DNA from: Moduliflexus sp964602655 | Lineage (GTDB): Bacteria; Moduliflexota; Moduliflexia; Moduliflexales; Moduliflexaceae | Assembly: GCA_964602655.1 (NCBI GenBank) | Contig: CAZRSF010000001.1 | Coordinates: 124,001 to 188,000, forward strand | Direction: 5' to 3' | DNA length: 64,000 bases | In this document: positions 42,463-50,951 of the stretch, in pieces | How positions within the stretch are numbered: position 1 is the stretch's first letter | How the letters are laid out: each line of letters begins with the position of its first letter | Notes under the pieces: model-generated | Told to the model about the DNA's origin: nothing | Database searches by the model: none | Seen by the model: the letters and a program-made list of their open reading frames with translations, nothing else | Program-made: the position numbers and the translations under genes

Positions 42463-44342
42463 TCGGTCTCTTCTCCTTCCTTGTTGGGTTCAATCGGCTG
42501 AATGGTCTCTACAGGCGGTAATGCCGCTTCTTCTCCTGTTTCCGTCAATTGTCCGTCCACCTGAATCGGTAAGGCGGCGCATCCACTCACGATAAATTCG
42601 GTCGAAATATATTTCCGCGCGACGATTCTGCCGCGTGTCAGGCTATTGTTCGCGGACAGTCGCGAGCCGGATGTCATCATCGCGGTGACGGACAGCGGCG
42701 GCGACGGAAATTCCTGCCCCTGAATCACCACGCCCGGTTTCAGGTCAAGCAGCGATAACACAATCGTATTGCGGCTCACCGTATCGCGAAGCAGCCGCGT
42801 CAACTGCTCCAAATCTTGCGGCATGTAGCGCGCTTGCGCTCGCATGGTTTCAATCATCATCGTCGCGTCGGCGTCGCAGGCAAACAGAATCAGGTTGCCG
42901 TGCGGCGTTTCCTGCGGAATGGTCAGCGTGTCCGACAGCGTCACGGCGTCGCCGTTATACGGCTGAAGCGCGAGCGACGTTTCGATCTGTTCGCCAGGCC
43001 GAAAGATGTCTTCTGTCAGGCCGATTCCCACGATGTCTGCGGTTTGCGGCGCATGGCGCACCGTCATTTCGACAGACACTTTGCTCAAACTGATCGGCTC
43101 GAATTTGTTCTCAATCAGCGCGTCCAGCGGCGCAAACGCCCCTAATACGGCTGGAATCGGCGACTCTTTGCCCGCAAAGCGATTTTCGATGGACAGCGGG
43201 GCTGCGTTCGCGCGTTCGATGGTGGTCTTCGCCACAATCGAAAACTCGCCTTCCTGCTCGTTATCAGAGGCAAGCAACGCATTCAACGTCGCAATTTTCA
43301 TCAGCATGGACGTGAGTAATTTGTAATCCATGACTTCGAACGAATAGCGATGAGGCTCTGCGCCGGAGTCCAGCGTGTTCAGCGTCACTTCGAACGGAAT
43401 CATCGGCGCGACCTGCCCCATCTTCCCAGCAATGCCGGTTTTGCGATCTTGCGTGATCGCGCCGACGGGATCGAGCGCTGAAGCCATTTTGAAGGAGAAC
43501 ATCAGGTTCGAGACGTTGACATGCACATACGCCGCCGTCATCGGAAAATTGACCGCGCCGGCCCAGAACATCGGATGACCGAACGCGATAATGTTGTCCC
43601 CGTCACGATACGTCACCGTGCCGATGCCGCTGATGTCCATATCGCCGCGAACCAATGACACGCCGACAGCAGAACCGGGCTGTAAGTCCATATCCGCGTC
43701 GTTGATCAGCGTCTTCGCCACGCTGCCGCCTTGCACCGGTTTCATGTTCCAGGCCGCGACCTGCTGTTCGAAGAACGCCATGCCGCGCGCGTCCATGCCG
43801 GACACCACCAGCGGCGTCGAAATCGGCGTGAAGCCCGTCGTCTGAGGCGCGCGAAAATTCGCCGTCGGCGCATCCAGCCGCTCGGCGTCGCGCAGCATTT
43901 CATGAATCGGCGTAATTCCGACAATCGGATCGTTCGGGAACGTGGACGGAATAAACGCCAACGCGCCGATGAGCTTGCCATCAATATAAATCGGACTGCC
44001 GCTCATGCCCGCCAGCACGCCCGATTTCTCCAGCGGCAGCGGCCCGCCGGTCACGCGCGCCATAATCGCGTTGCTGTCCGGGCTTTGATTGGTTAAGACG
44101 CTGAGAATTTCCACGTCGAATTCTTCGATCTTCGTGCCTGAAAACACGGTTTTGCCGATGCCTTTCATGCCGGGACGAAGCTCTTCGACGGCCATCAACT
44201 GCGGCGGCTCGGCGCTGCTCGTCACGCTGAACACGAGAATCACAACAAGAGACAGGAGTGTCAACGCTTGCTTCGAAGGCCAACGCAGGCGTTGGCACTC
44301 CTGCGCGTTTCTAAGAATGAGTGTCTGCTTTTTCTTGATCAT
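42459..44342 (-). CDS. SpoIVB-type (S55) serine peptidase, secreted
   Basis: A 627-residue protein. LVVILVFSVTSSA is the hydrophobic core of a signal peptide. GVLAGMSGSPIYIDGKLIGA (residues 109-128) carries the S55 nucleophile motif GMSGSP, and DNIIAFGHPMFWAG carries a GH pair (H256). In SpoIVB the GH motif precedes GMSGSP; here the order is reversed, so the domain may be permuted or belong to a separate branch. Residues 14-30 of the signal peptide region are encoded by a palindromic repeat. It lies between an OmpA-type gene and a propeller gene, with tight spacing on both sides. Confidence 0.83.
   Translation of the reverse strand: MIKKKQTLILRNAQECQRLRWPSKQALTLLSLVVILVFSVTSSAEPPQLMAVEELRPGMKGIGKTVFSGTKIEEFDVEILSVLTNQSPDSNAIMARVTGGPLPLEKSGVLAGMSGSPIYIDGKLIGALAFIPSTFPNDPIVGITPIHEMLRDAERLDAPTANFRAPQTTGFTPISTPLVVSGMDARGMAFFEQQVAAWNMKPVQGGSVAKTLINDADMDLQPGSAVGVSLVRGDMDISGIGTVTYRDGDNIIAFGHPMFWAGAVNFPMTAAYVHVNVSNLMFSFKMASALDPVGAITQDRKTGIAGKMGQVAPMIPFEVTLNTLDSGAEPHRYSFEVMDYKLLTSMLMKIATLNALLASDNEQEGEFSIVAKTTIERANAAPLSIENRFAGKESPIPAVLGAFAPLDALIENKFEPISLSKVSVEMTVRHAPQTADIVGIGLTEDIFRPGEQIETSLALQPYNGDAVTLSDTLTIPQETPHGNLILFACDADATMMIETMRAQARYMPQDLEQLTRLLRDTVSRNTIVLSLLDLKPGVVIQGQEFPSPPLSVTAMMTSGSRLSANNSLTRGRIVARKYISTEFIVSGCAALPIQVDGQLTETGEEAALPPVETIQPIEPNKEGEETE
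44254..44302. repeat. GGAGTG-family palindrome, copy 4, inside a signal peptide
   Basis: Arms aggagtgtcaacgc and gcgttggcactcct (one mismatch) enclose a 21-base centre. All 49 bases are coding sequence of the S55 peptidase, residues 14-30. It matches the left arms of copies at 14773 and 27986. Confidence 0.8.
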
Positions 44343-44344
44343 GT

Positions 44345-45955
44345 TTATTTTTTGCTCCTTTCCAATTCCGGGCTGAGGATAATTTCAATGCGGCGGTTCA
44401 GGCGACGGCCTTCCTCAGTGGCATTATCCGCCACCGGATGATGCGAGCCGTAGCCGACGGCAAATAATTTCGCGCCCGGAATTTTCAATGTTTCCTGCAA
44501 ATAGCGCAGGACCGTGCTCGCTCTGGCGCTGGAAAGCTCCCAATTCGTCGCATATTGTTTCTGCAAGCGTTTTCCGATCGTTTCATTATCCGTATGGCCT
44601 TCGATCCCGATTTGACGCCCCTCAAGATTGCGTTTCAATTCGCCGCCAATCGTTTTCAACACCTTGACCCCCTCTTTGCTGACTTGCGCGCTGCCGCTAT
44701 CGAATAGAATCTGATTCACGATGACGACGCGCAATTTTTCCTCAATCTGCTCGATCCGAACGGTTTTATCCTCGATTTCCTTTTCTAAGTCGCGAGTCAG
44801 ATTTTGATACGTTTCCGCCATTGACTTCAATTGTTGAATTTCTTCCTCTTTTTTCTGCGCTAACGAGTCCAGACGCGTCTGATATTCGGTATTCGAGCGA
44901 TCCAATTCTTCGCGCAAGCGCGTCTGGATCGTCTCTTTCTCGATATTTTCATTCGCGATTTCGGCCTGCAAGCTTGCCAGCGACTGATCGTGCGCTTCTT
45001 TGAGCTTGCGATATTCTTCTTCCTGCGTTTGCGCGTCGGCTTCCAACGCTGCCGCTTTGCGTTGAGCCTCCTGAAGCGCGGCAAGCTGCTCCTGATTCTG
45101 TTGCTGCAACGCGGTCAACTGCGTTTGATACTCCTGATTCTCCTTCTGTAACATGGCGAGTTGTTCGCTGCTCTGGTCTGGCGAGGCCGTTTGTTGTTCG
45201 GCAAGCTGCGTCTCTAACTCGCTGAGGCGCGTCTGCTTCTCTGTCACTTGCTGCATCAGCTCATCAATTTTCGCCTCTTTTTCCTGAAGCGTTGCCAGCA
45301 ACGTGTCCCGTTCCGCCTGTTGTTCATCCGATGCGGCGGGCGTTGCCACCGGCTGCTCTTCCGTCGGCGTGGTTTCCGGCGTCGGAATCGCTCGCGTCGC
45401 GGTTTGCGTTTTCAAGTCGGCATTTTCTGCGGGCAGCGTCGCAACCTGCTGCTGCTCCTGAAGTTGCGCGGTCAGCGTCTCAACCTGTTTTTGCTGTTCG
45501 GCAAGCGCGGCGTCCTTCGTCGCCGCTGTTTGCTGCTGTTCCTGAAGCTGCGCGGTCAGCCCGTCAATCTGCTGCTGTTGGTCGGCGATGGTGTCTTGCA
45601 ACGTTTTCGCCTGTTCGCGTGTTGTCGTATCGGCTGATTGTTGGGCTTTGAGGGCGTCTAAGGCGTCTGTGGCGCGTGTGAGTTCTTGTTCGAGGGCGGC
45701 GATCTTGTCGTTGTCGGCGGGGGCTGTCTGCATTTTCCGTTCGAGCTGCTGTTGTTTTACTTGAGCCTCTCTCGCGGTGGTTTCCGCTTGTTTGAGCTTC
45801 TCTTCGAATTCTCCGATGCGCGACGTCAATCGTTGCGTTTTCTCGTCGAGTTGCAATGTTTCCTGCTGTTTTTGATAAAAAAGAAAAAACCCGATTCCAG
45901 CGGCAATGGTTGCAAGAATGGCGAGCGTTAAAAAGACCGAACTCTGTTTGCCCAT
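44345..45955 (-). CDS. OmpA-family protein with membrane anchor and long coiled coil
   Basis: A 536-residue protein. One N-terminal helix (VFLTLAILATIAAGIGFFLF) anchors it. Residues about 30-400 are Gln/Glu/Ala-rich coiled coil, with repeated units such as LTAQLQEQQQ. The C-terminal OmpA domain has ILFDSGSAQVSKEGVKVL, EGHTDNETIG and LSSARASTVLRYLQE, and ends with GRRLNRRIEIILSPE, the peptidoglycan-binding signature. It could bridge inner membrane and cell wall, as MotB- or TolR-like tethers do. The S55 peptidase begins two bases after its stop. Confidence 0.9.
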   Translation of the reverse strand: MGKQSSVFLTLAILATIAAGIGFFLFYQKQQETLQLDEKTQRLTSRIGEFEEKLKQAETTAREAQVKQQQLERKMQTAPADNDKIAALEQELTRATDALDALKAQQSADTTTREQAKTLQDTIADQQQQIDGLTAQLQEQQQTAATKDAALAEQQKQVETLTAQLQEQQQVATLPAENADLKTQTATRAIPTPETTPTEEQPVATPAASDEQQAERDTLLATLQEKEAKIDELMQQVTEKQTRLSELETQLAEQQTASPDQSSEQLAMLQKENQEYQTQLTALQQQNQEQLAALQEAQRKAAALEADAQTQEEEYRKLKEAHDQSLASLQAEIANENIEKETIQTRLREELDRSNTEYQTRLDSLAQKKEEEIQQLKSMAETYQNLTRDLEKEIEDKTVRIEQIEEKLRVVIVNQILFDSGSAQVSKEGVKVLKTIGGELKRNLEGRQIGIEGHTDNETIGKRLQKQYATNWELSSARASTVLRYLQETLKIPGAKLFAVGYGSHHPVADNATEEGRRLNRRIEIILSPELERSKK

Positions 45956-46079
45956 ATCCTTACCTCGCGTGCGTAGTGGTTGACATGACTCGAAATGACA
46001 GAAAAAACGTGGATGGAGACGAGGAAATTCTGACGAGGCGGCCTAAAGAAGTCAAGGAAAATTCCATCCTTCTCCATTC

Positions 46080-46901
46080 TTACGCGATTTCTCTTCCGTG
46101 AACGCTTCGATAGAGCCATTCCGGGTATTCTGACGCCGGAAGGTCGGTCGCTCGCGCCAACACGAAGAGATTGTCGCGCCAGATTGGCCGCGCGCGCTTC
46201 AGCAGCCGCGTGATCCATTGCCGATGCGGATGAATATCCTCGATTCGCAGGGATTCGATGGCAAAGCCGCAATGCTCGAGCAACTGCGCCGTTTCCTGCG
46301 GCGTATATTCGCGATTATGGCGGCCATACGCGCCGTAACCGGAATACAGGTCATAGATATTCCGGCCAAGCGCTAATTTCAAGAAATTCTGACAGGTCAG
46401 CACGTTCGGCGTGGTCAGCAGCAGCACGCCTCCCGGACGCAGTACGCGGCGGATTTCGCGCAGACAGCGCAGCGGATCGACGGTCAGATGCTCAAGAATT
46501 TCACAGAACAAGACCGCCTCGAACGTCTGATCTTGATAGGGAAACGGCTCGGTTTCGATATTGAAGTGATCGTAAACGAATTCATGCCGTTCCTGCCAGG
46601 CCGAATTCGAAACGATCTGCGTTCCGGCGCGGGGGTGGGCGCTGCCGAAAAAATTCGCAAGCGTCAGTTGGTAACCGCGAAACCGCCGCAGCAGCAGCGT
46701 CAGAAAATACGGGTTCGCGCCGAGCTCTAACAGGCGGCTTGATGGAGACGCCGCCGCCGGCAGCATCTTCACGGTCACGATAAGGCGTTGGAACGCATGT
46801 TCCAAATACGCCGAGCCTTCCCGTTCATTCCCGGCAAAGAGATCGAACCCGGACAGATAGTCCCGTAATGCCGCGGAATCGTATTCGTAGAGAGTGTTCA
46901 T
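46080..46901 (-). CDS. SAM-dependent methyltransferase (Methyltransf_11/23 type)
   Basis: A 273-residue class I methyltransferase. RLLELGANPYFLTLLLRRF is motif I, with a glycine-poor GAN loop; FEAVLFCEILEHLTVDPLRCLREIRRVLRPGGVLLLTTPN covers motifs II-III in separate blocks. The C-terminus includes CGFAIESLRIEDIHP. Substrates of this family include sugars, lipids and quinones; this one is not assignable. It starts 179 bases before the OmpA gene and has no obvious operon partner. Confidence 0.87.
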   Translation of the reverse strand: MNTLYEYDSAALRDYLSGFDLFAGNEREGSAYLEHAFQRLIVTVKMLPAAASPSSRLLELGANPYFLTLLLRRFRGYQLTLANFFGSAHPRAGTQIVSNSAWQERHEFVYDHFNIETEPFPYQDQTFEAVLFCEILEHLTVDPLRCLREIRRVLRPGGVLLLTTPNVLTCQNFLKLALGRNIYDLYSGYGAYGRHNREYTPQETAQLLEHCGFAIESLRIEDIHPHRQWITRLLKRARPIWRDNLFVLARATDLPASEYPEWLYRSVHGREIA

Positions 46902-46962
46902 AAATTCATCTTCTCCTCAGGCGCTATGCAACGTGTTGTGTCATTTGTTACAGCGCCTCCGC

Positions 46963-47058
46963 GAATTCCCCTCCTGGGAGGGGCAAGGGGTGGGTTCGTC
47001 ATGTTGCGGCGTCTTCTCGTCCGCCACCCACCCCCAACCCCTCCCAGGAGGGGAGTTC
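46963..47058. repeat. Full CCCCTCC palindromic element, intergenic
   Basis: A 96-bp element with ends gaattcccctcctgggaggg and its near complement, inner arms ggggtgggt/acccacccc, and a central ttgcggcgtcttctcgtccg. It is a near copy of 35385-35481 but lies between the restriction-modification and methyltransferase genes. It shows the element as an independent unit. Confidence 0.88.
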
Positions 47059-47104
47059 ACGATGATCGTTCCGAACTTGGCGCGTAAGGTCAGTTATTGA
47101 TTTT

Positions 47105-50100
47105 TTATGCTCGCATCAATTCGGATTCGGAGAGCGGACACGCGGGGTCAACGATCAACACCTCGGCGTGGGTCAGGCCGTAAAGACGATACACCAGGGT
47201 ATCAATCTTGCGGTCGGTTGTTTCGATGTCGCGGCGCAGCGCGGCGACCTGCGCCTTGTGCGTCTCGAAGAGGTCGAGCAGGTCGAATTCGTCGTGCTTC
47301 GCGAGCGCGGCTTTTTGTTTTTTCAGTTCGTCGAGCAATTCGTCGAAGGCGAGCGCGTCGAACGCTAACAGCTTATTGGAGAGCGTTTTGGGATGATAGC
47401 GGGCGTCGAGGAAATGCGTGAATTTCTGCGTTGCGGCGTGGAGTTGCCGGTTGAGTTCCAGCATTTTCTCGGCATGTTCGATAAATGGCTGTTGCTCGTT
47501 CAAAGAAATATCTTTAAAAGCCAATTTTTCCAAATGAAATGCTTTGACCTCAGCAAGAGCCTCGCCTTTTTCTGGATTCAGCGACCAATAAAGAAAATCG
47601 GTCAGTCGAGAATTCAAGAGACATAACAAATATTTCAAGCTGAATCGCTCATTCTTTTTCAATACGATATGCGTGTTATTTCTCATGACAAATGGATCGG
47701 TGATGAATGTTCCAATAATCGAATCGCTTGTCTGTCGGAAAATTAATTTTTCTTTTGCCTGAAAAATTTCAATATTTCGAGGCGCTGCAAGCCATTCACC
47801 GTAGCTAATCCATGAATCTTCGCTCCAAAATAAAGCATATCTATGAAACAAGCTGCCTCCAATTAACGGAACAAAGGACTCATTCAATTTTTTTTCGGCA
47901 GTGTAGGGCTTTTCGGTAACGATTTTTCGCGTTTGCGGCGGGTTGCCTTTGCCTTCTTCATAAGGTTTAACGCCGTTTTTGGTAATGAAATGCTCGCCGA
48001 CTGACAATGATTGGCGTCTGATTTTTTCGAGCAAATCAACATGAGCAGGGGAAAGGTTGAAATTGAAAAACTCCTGTTCTTTCAAGATTTTAGGGCGAGC
48101 GACCGTTTTGACAATTTGGGAACCATGCGTCGTCAACACGTCAATATCGTCGTCTGTGGCGTTTGATTTTCTGATGAACACGGTTAGACAATCTACCGTC
48201 GCGTCGTCGAATACTTTTTCTTTATAAACGACAACTTGCATGAATCGAAAGGCGTTGATCAACTGCGATCTGTACTCTTTTGCGCTTTCGACAAAGAGCC
48301 ATGTATTCGGCACAATAAAGCCTAACATGCCGTTTGCGTTCAAAAGTTTATGTAACCCCAACAGTATAAACACGGCATACGTATCAGAAAATGTGCGATT
48401 CAATCCATGATGATATTTGGAAATCATCAATGATTGTTCTATTTTTCCGATAGTTGCGCCATACGGCGGATTGCCGATCACCACGTCGAAGCCGCCGCGC
48501 TCCATGATCGTCGGGAACGCCTGCGTCCAGTCGAACGCCCGTTCGCCCGCCACCGCCGGGTCGTCAATCAGCGAATTGCCGCATTTGATGGTGTCGTTCA
48601 GCGCGGTCAGGCGGTCGTCCTTTTTCGCGGTTTTCAGCCAGAGCGCCAACTTCGTAATCTCGACCGATTCGCCGTTCAAATCCACGCCGAAGAGGTTGTT
48701 GCGCAGAATCGTCTTTTCCCACGTCTTGCGGCTGAACAGCCCAAGCTGCTCGGCGCGGCGCAGGCGGTTGAGTTCGCGATTGACCTGTTCCCCTTCCTGC
48801 ATCAGAAAATCGAACGCCTGCGTCAGAAATGCGCCGGAACCGCAGGCCGGGTCGAGAATCGCGATCCGTTTCAATTGTTCGAGATACGCCTCCCAGAAGG
48901 CGATTTGGCGTTCGACGCGCTCGTTGCGCGGCTTCTTTTTGGTGGTCGAAACGATCCAGGCTTCGTCGTCCGGCGTCAGTTCCGGCAGGTCATCCTCGCC
49001 GAGTTCGCGCCGCCGATCCGCGAGCCAGCCGCCGACCGCCTGATCCACGATGTAGCGCGTGACGTATTCCGGCGTGTAAAAGACGCCTTCCTTCTTGCGT
49101 TTGCCCTGTTTACGGTCGAGCGTTTCGCCGCGAATCTCAGCGCGGAGTTCTTCGAGGTCGCTGATGGATTGCTCGAAAATATGGCCTAAAATGTTGACGT
49201 TCAGGTCTGAGCGGAAATCGTAATCCGACAGCGCGGCGAGTTCGATCAGCATGTCGTCCTCGATGCGCAGGCTGTCAATCAGGGCGTCAGGCTTGAACAA
49301 TTCGCCGTTGAACCCCGGAATTTGATGGCGGCTCAAGCCTTCGTCCATTGCCCGGAAAAACGCCTTGAATTCGCGCCAGACTTTCTGCGTGCCGTATTCA
49401 TAGTCAGCGTCAAGCGATTCCTGCATCCGCCGAATCAACTTGCGGAAGGTCTTTTCCGGCAGCAGATCGCCCGCGTCTTCGCAGAAATAGATGAAGATGA
49501 AACGGTCTAACAACCGCTGTGTGCAGGCGAGCAGCGTCAATTCGTCATGTTGCGGATTCTGCTGTTTCAGATGCTCGAAGAGATGCCGCCGCGCCGCGCT
49601 GTATTTGGCGTAAAACTCGACGGTGATATTCTGTTCGGTCGTCTGGCTCTGGCGGCGCAGCGTTTCGACCGCGCTGTCGCCGTTTTTCGCCAACAAGAAT
49701 TCCCGCGCCAACAAAAAATAGAAGCGTTGAAACTCCGCCTCCTGCGCCAAATCCAGCAGGCGAAACGTCTCGCATTTCCCGGAAAACGAGGCGTGATACA
49801 GGCGCACTTCGGCGTAATTCGAGACAATGACCCACTGGCATTTTTCGCCCGATTTGTGAGCGTAGGCGAACGCCTGATCCACCGCGCTGCCTTTGTGGTC
49901 TTTGTGATGCTGCTTCGCGTCGAGGTCAGCGCCGGCACTTTTGAGTTCGATCACGGCACGGATGTCCTGCGTCTCTTTCGTGAAAAAGCCCAACGCGCCG
50001 TCGGCTTTGGTGGCGTCGGTCAGGGTTTTCTGCTCATGCGCGAGATGCCATTCGGCAGGCGCTTCGATGTGCCGCGCATAACCGAGCACCCGCGCAAAGA

Positions 50101-50293
50101 TGTCAATCAGGAAATCGCCATGCAGCGCGACTTCGCCGCTCTGCGTGAGAGCGGCGGACGCTATCGCCTGCCGCCACTGCGCGACAATGGCGCGTTTCTG
50201 CGGCAGATCGGCGATGCGCGCAGGATCAAGGTGGCGTTCGATGGCCTTTTGCAATGATGGACGATGAAACAAAGCGTTCGGCGAAATAGGCAT
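47105..50293 (-). CDS. Type IIG restriction-modification enzyme (Eco57I-like)
   Basis: A 1062-residue fused nuclease-methyltransferase. Near residue 113 AVIELKSAGAD resembles the D-x(n)-ExK nuclease core. A helical linker follows, then the N6-adenine methyltransferase with DPACGSGAF (about 482) and NPPYGATI (about 605); a target recognition segment and coiled coil form the last 250 residues, with YLLCLLNSRLTDFLYW typical of the specificity region. Single-chain enzymes of this type both cut and modify DNA. No separate specificity or methylase gene is near. Palindromic repeats flank it upstream. Confidence 0.9.
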   Translation of the reverse strand: MPISPNALFHRPSLQKAIERHLDPARIADLPQKRAIVAQWRQAIASAALTQSGEVALHGDFLIDIFARVLGYARHIEAPAEWHLAHEQKTLTDATKADGALGFFTKETQDIRAVIELKSAGADLDAKQHHKDHKGSAVDQAFAYAHKSGEKCQWVIVSNYAEVRLYHASFSGKCETFRLLDLAQEAEFQRFYFLLAREFLLAKNGDSAVETLRRQSQTTEQNITVEFYAKYSAARRHLFEHLKQQNPQHDELTLLACTQRLLDRFIFIYFCEDAGDLLPEKTFRKLIRRMQESLDADYEYGTQKVWREFKAFFRAMDEGLSRHQIPGFNGELFKPDALIDSLRIEDDMLIELAALSDYDFRSDLNVNILGHIFEQSISDLEELRAEIRGETLDRKQGKRKKEGVFYTPEYVTRYIVDQAVGGWLADRRRELGEDDLPELTPDDEAWIVSTTKKKPRNERVERQIAFWEAYLEQLKRIAILDPACGSGAFLTQAFDFLMQEGEQVNRELNRLRRAEQLGLFSRKTWEKTILRNNLFGVDLNGESVEITKLALWLKTAKKDDRLTALNDTIKCGNSLIDDPAVAGERAFDWTQAFPTIMERGGFDVVIGNPPYGATIGKIEQSLMISKYHHGLNRTFSDTYAVFILLGLHKLLNANGMLGFIVPNTWLFVESAKEYRSQLINAFRFMQVVVYKEKVFDDATVDCLTVFIRKSNATDDDIDVLTTHGSQIVKTVARPKILKEQEFFNFNLSPAHVDLLEKIRRQSLSVGEHFITKNGVKPYEEGKGNPPQTRKIVTEKPYTAEKKLNESFVPLIGGSLFHRYALFWSEDSWISYGEWLAAPRNIEIFQAKEKLIFRQTSDSIIGTFITDPFVMRNNTHIVLKKNERFSLKYLLCLLNSRLTDFLYWSLNPEKGEALAEVKAFHLEKLAFKDISLNEQQPFIEHAEKMLELNRQLHAATQKFTHFLDARYHPKTLSNKLLAFDALAFDELLDELKKQKAALAKHDEFDLLDLFETHKAQVAALRRDIETTDRKIDTLVYRLYGLTHAEVLIVDPACPLSESELMRA

Positions 50294-50301
50294 AGCGTGT
50301 T

Positions 50302-50925
50302 CTATTCCCTCCCGACAGTCATATAAATCATCGCGTTCATAATCGCGGCGGCGACGTTGCTGCCGCCTTTCGCGCCAATCGTCGTGATAGACGGCACATT
50401 CAGCTTGCGGAATGCCTCTTTCGATTCTGCCGCGCCGACAAACCCGACCGGCACGCCGATCACCAATTCCGGCGCGAGGCCGGTCTGCTCGATGCGCTCA
50501 GCGAGCCGAAACAGCGCGGTCGGCGCGTTGCCGATGACGAAGATGTCCACGCCGTCTTGCAGCGCGAAATCCACCGCCGCCATTGCGCGGGTCGTTCCTT
50601 GTGTTTCGGCGATTTTGCGCACCTCGTCATGCGCGATATAACAGTCAATCCGGCAATTCGCCTTTTCTAACGCCCGCTTATTGATGCCCGCGAACGCCAT
50701 CTGCGTATCGGTGACGATGCGGCAGCCGCTTCGAATCGCCTCGATTCCGGCCTCAATCGCGCCCGGCTTAATCTCGACAAGACGTTGATACTCGAAATCG
50801 CCAGTGGTGTGAATGACTCGTTTGACGATCTGCTGCTCTTGATCGTCGAATGCGCTGAGATCGGCTTGCTGCGCGATGATCTCCATGCTTTTCGCTTCGA
50901 TGTCGTGAGGATTCGTGATATACAT
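50302..50925 (-). CDS. cbiC: Precorrin-8X methylmutase
   Basis: A 207-residue protein. MEIIAQQADLSAF, QQIVKRVIHTTGDFEYQ (catalytic His in VIHTTGD), IVTDTQMAFAGINKRAL, FVIGNAPTALFRLAE and IGVPVGFVGAAESKEAF are conserved blocks of CbiC/CobH, which moves a methyl from C-11 to C-12 during corrin synthesis. No other cob/cbi gene is in the window. It follows the restriction-modification start by eight bases on the same strand, an accidental neighbour. Confidence 0.95.
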   Translation of the reverse strand: MYITNPHDIEAKSMEIIAQQADLSAFDDQEQQIVKRVIHTTGDFEYQRLVEIKPGAIEAGIEAIRSGCRIVTDTQMAFAGINKRALEKANCRIDCYIAHDEVRKIAETQGTTRAMAAVDFALQDGVDIFVIGNAPTALFRLAERIEQTGLAPELVIGVPVGFVGAAESKEAFRKLNVPSITTIGAKGGSNVAAAIMNAMIYMTVGRE

Positions 50926-50951
50926 AAGTTGTAATAAGTTCGCGTAATTTT

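Noticed and set aside
45248..45651. Arg- and Leu-rich frames opposite the coiled coil of the OmpA protein
   Set aside because: Repetitive Gln/Glu codons give long open frames on the other strand; no independent support.
48434..49189. 251-codon frame opposite the type IIG enzyme
   Set aside because: Antisense shadow of a clear methyltransferase gene with conserved motifs.
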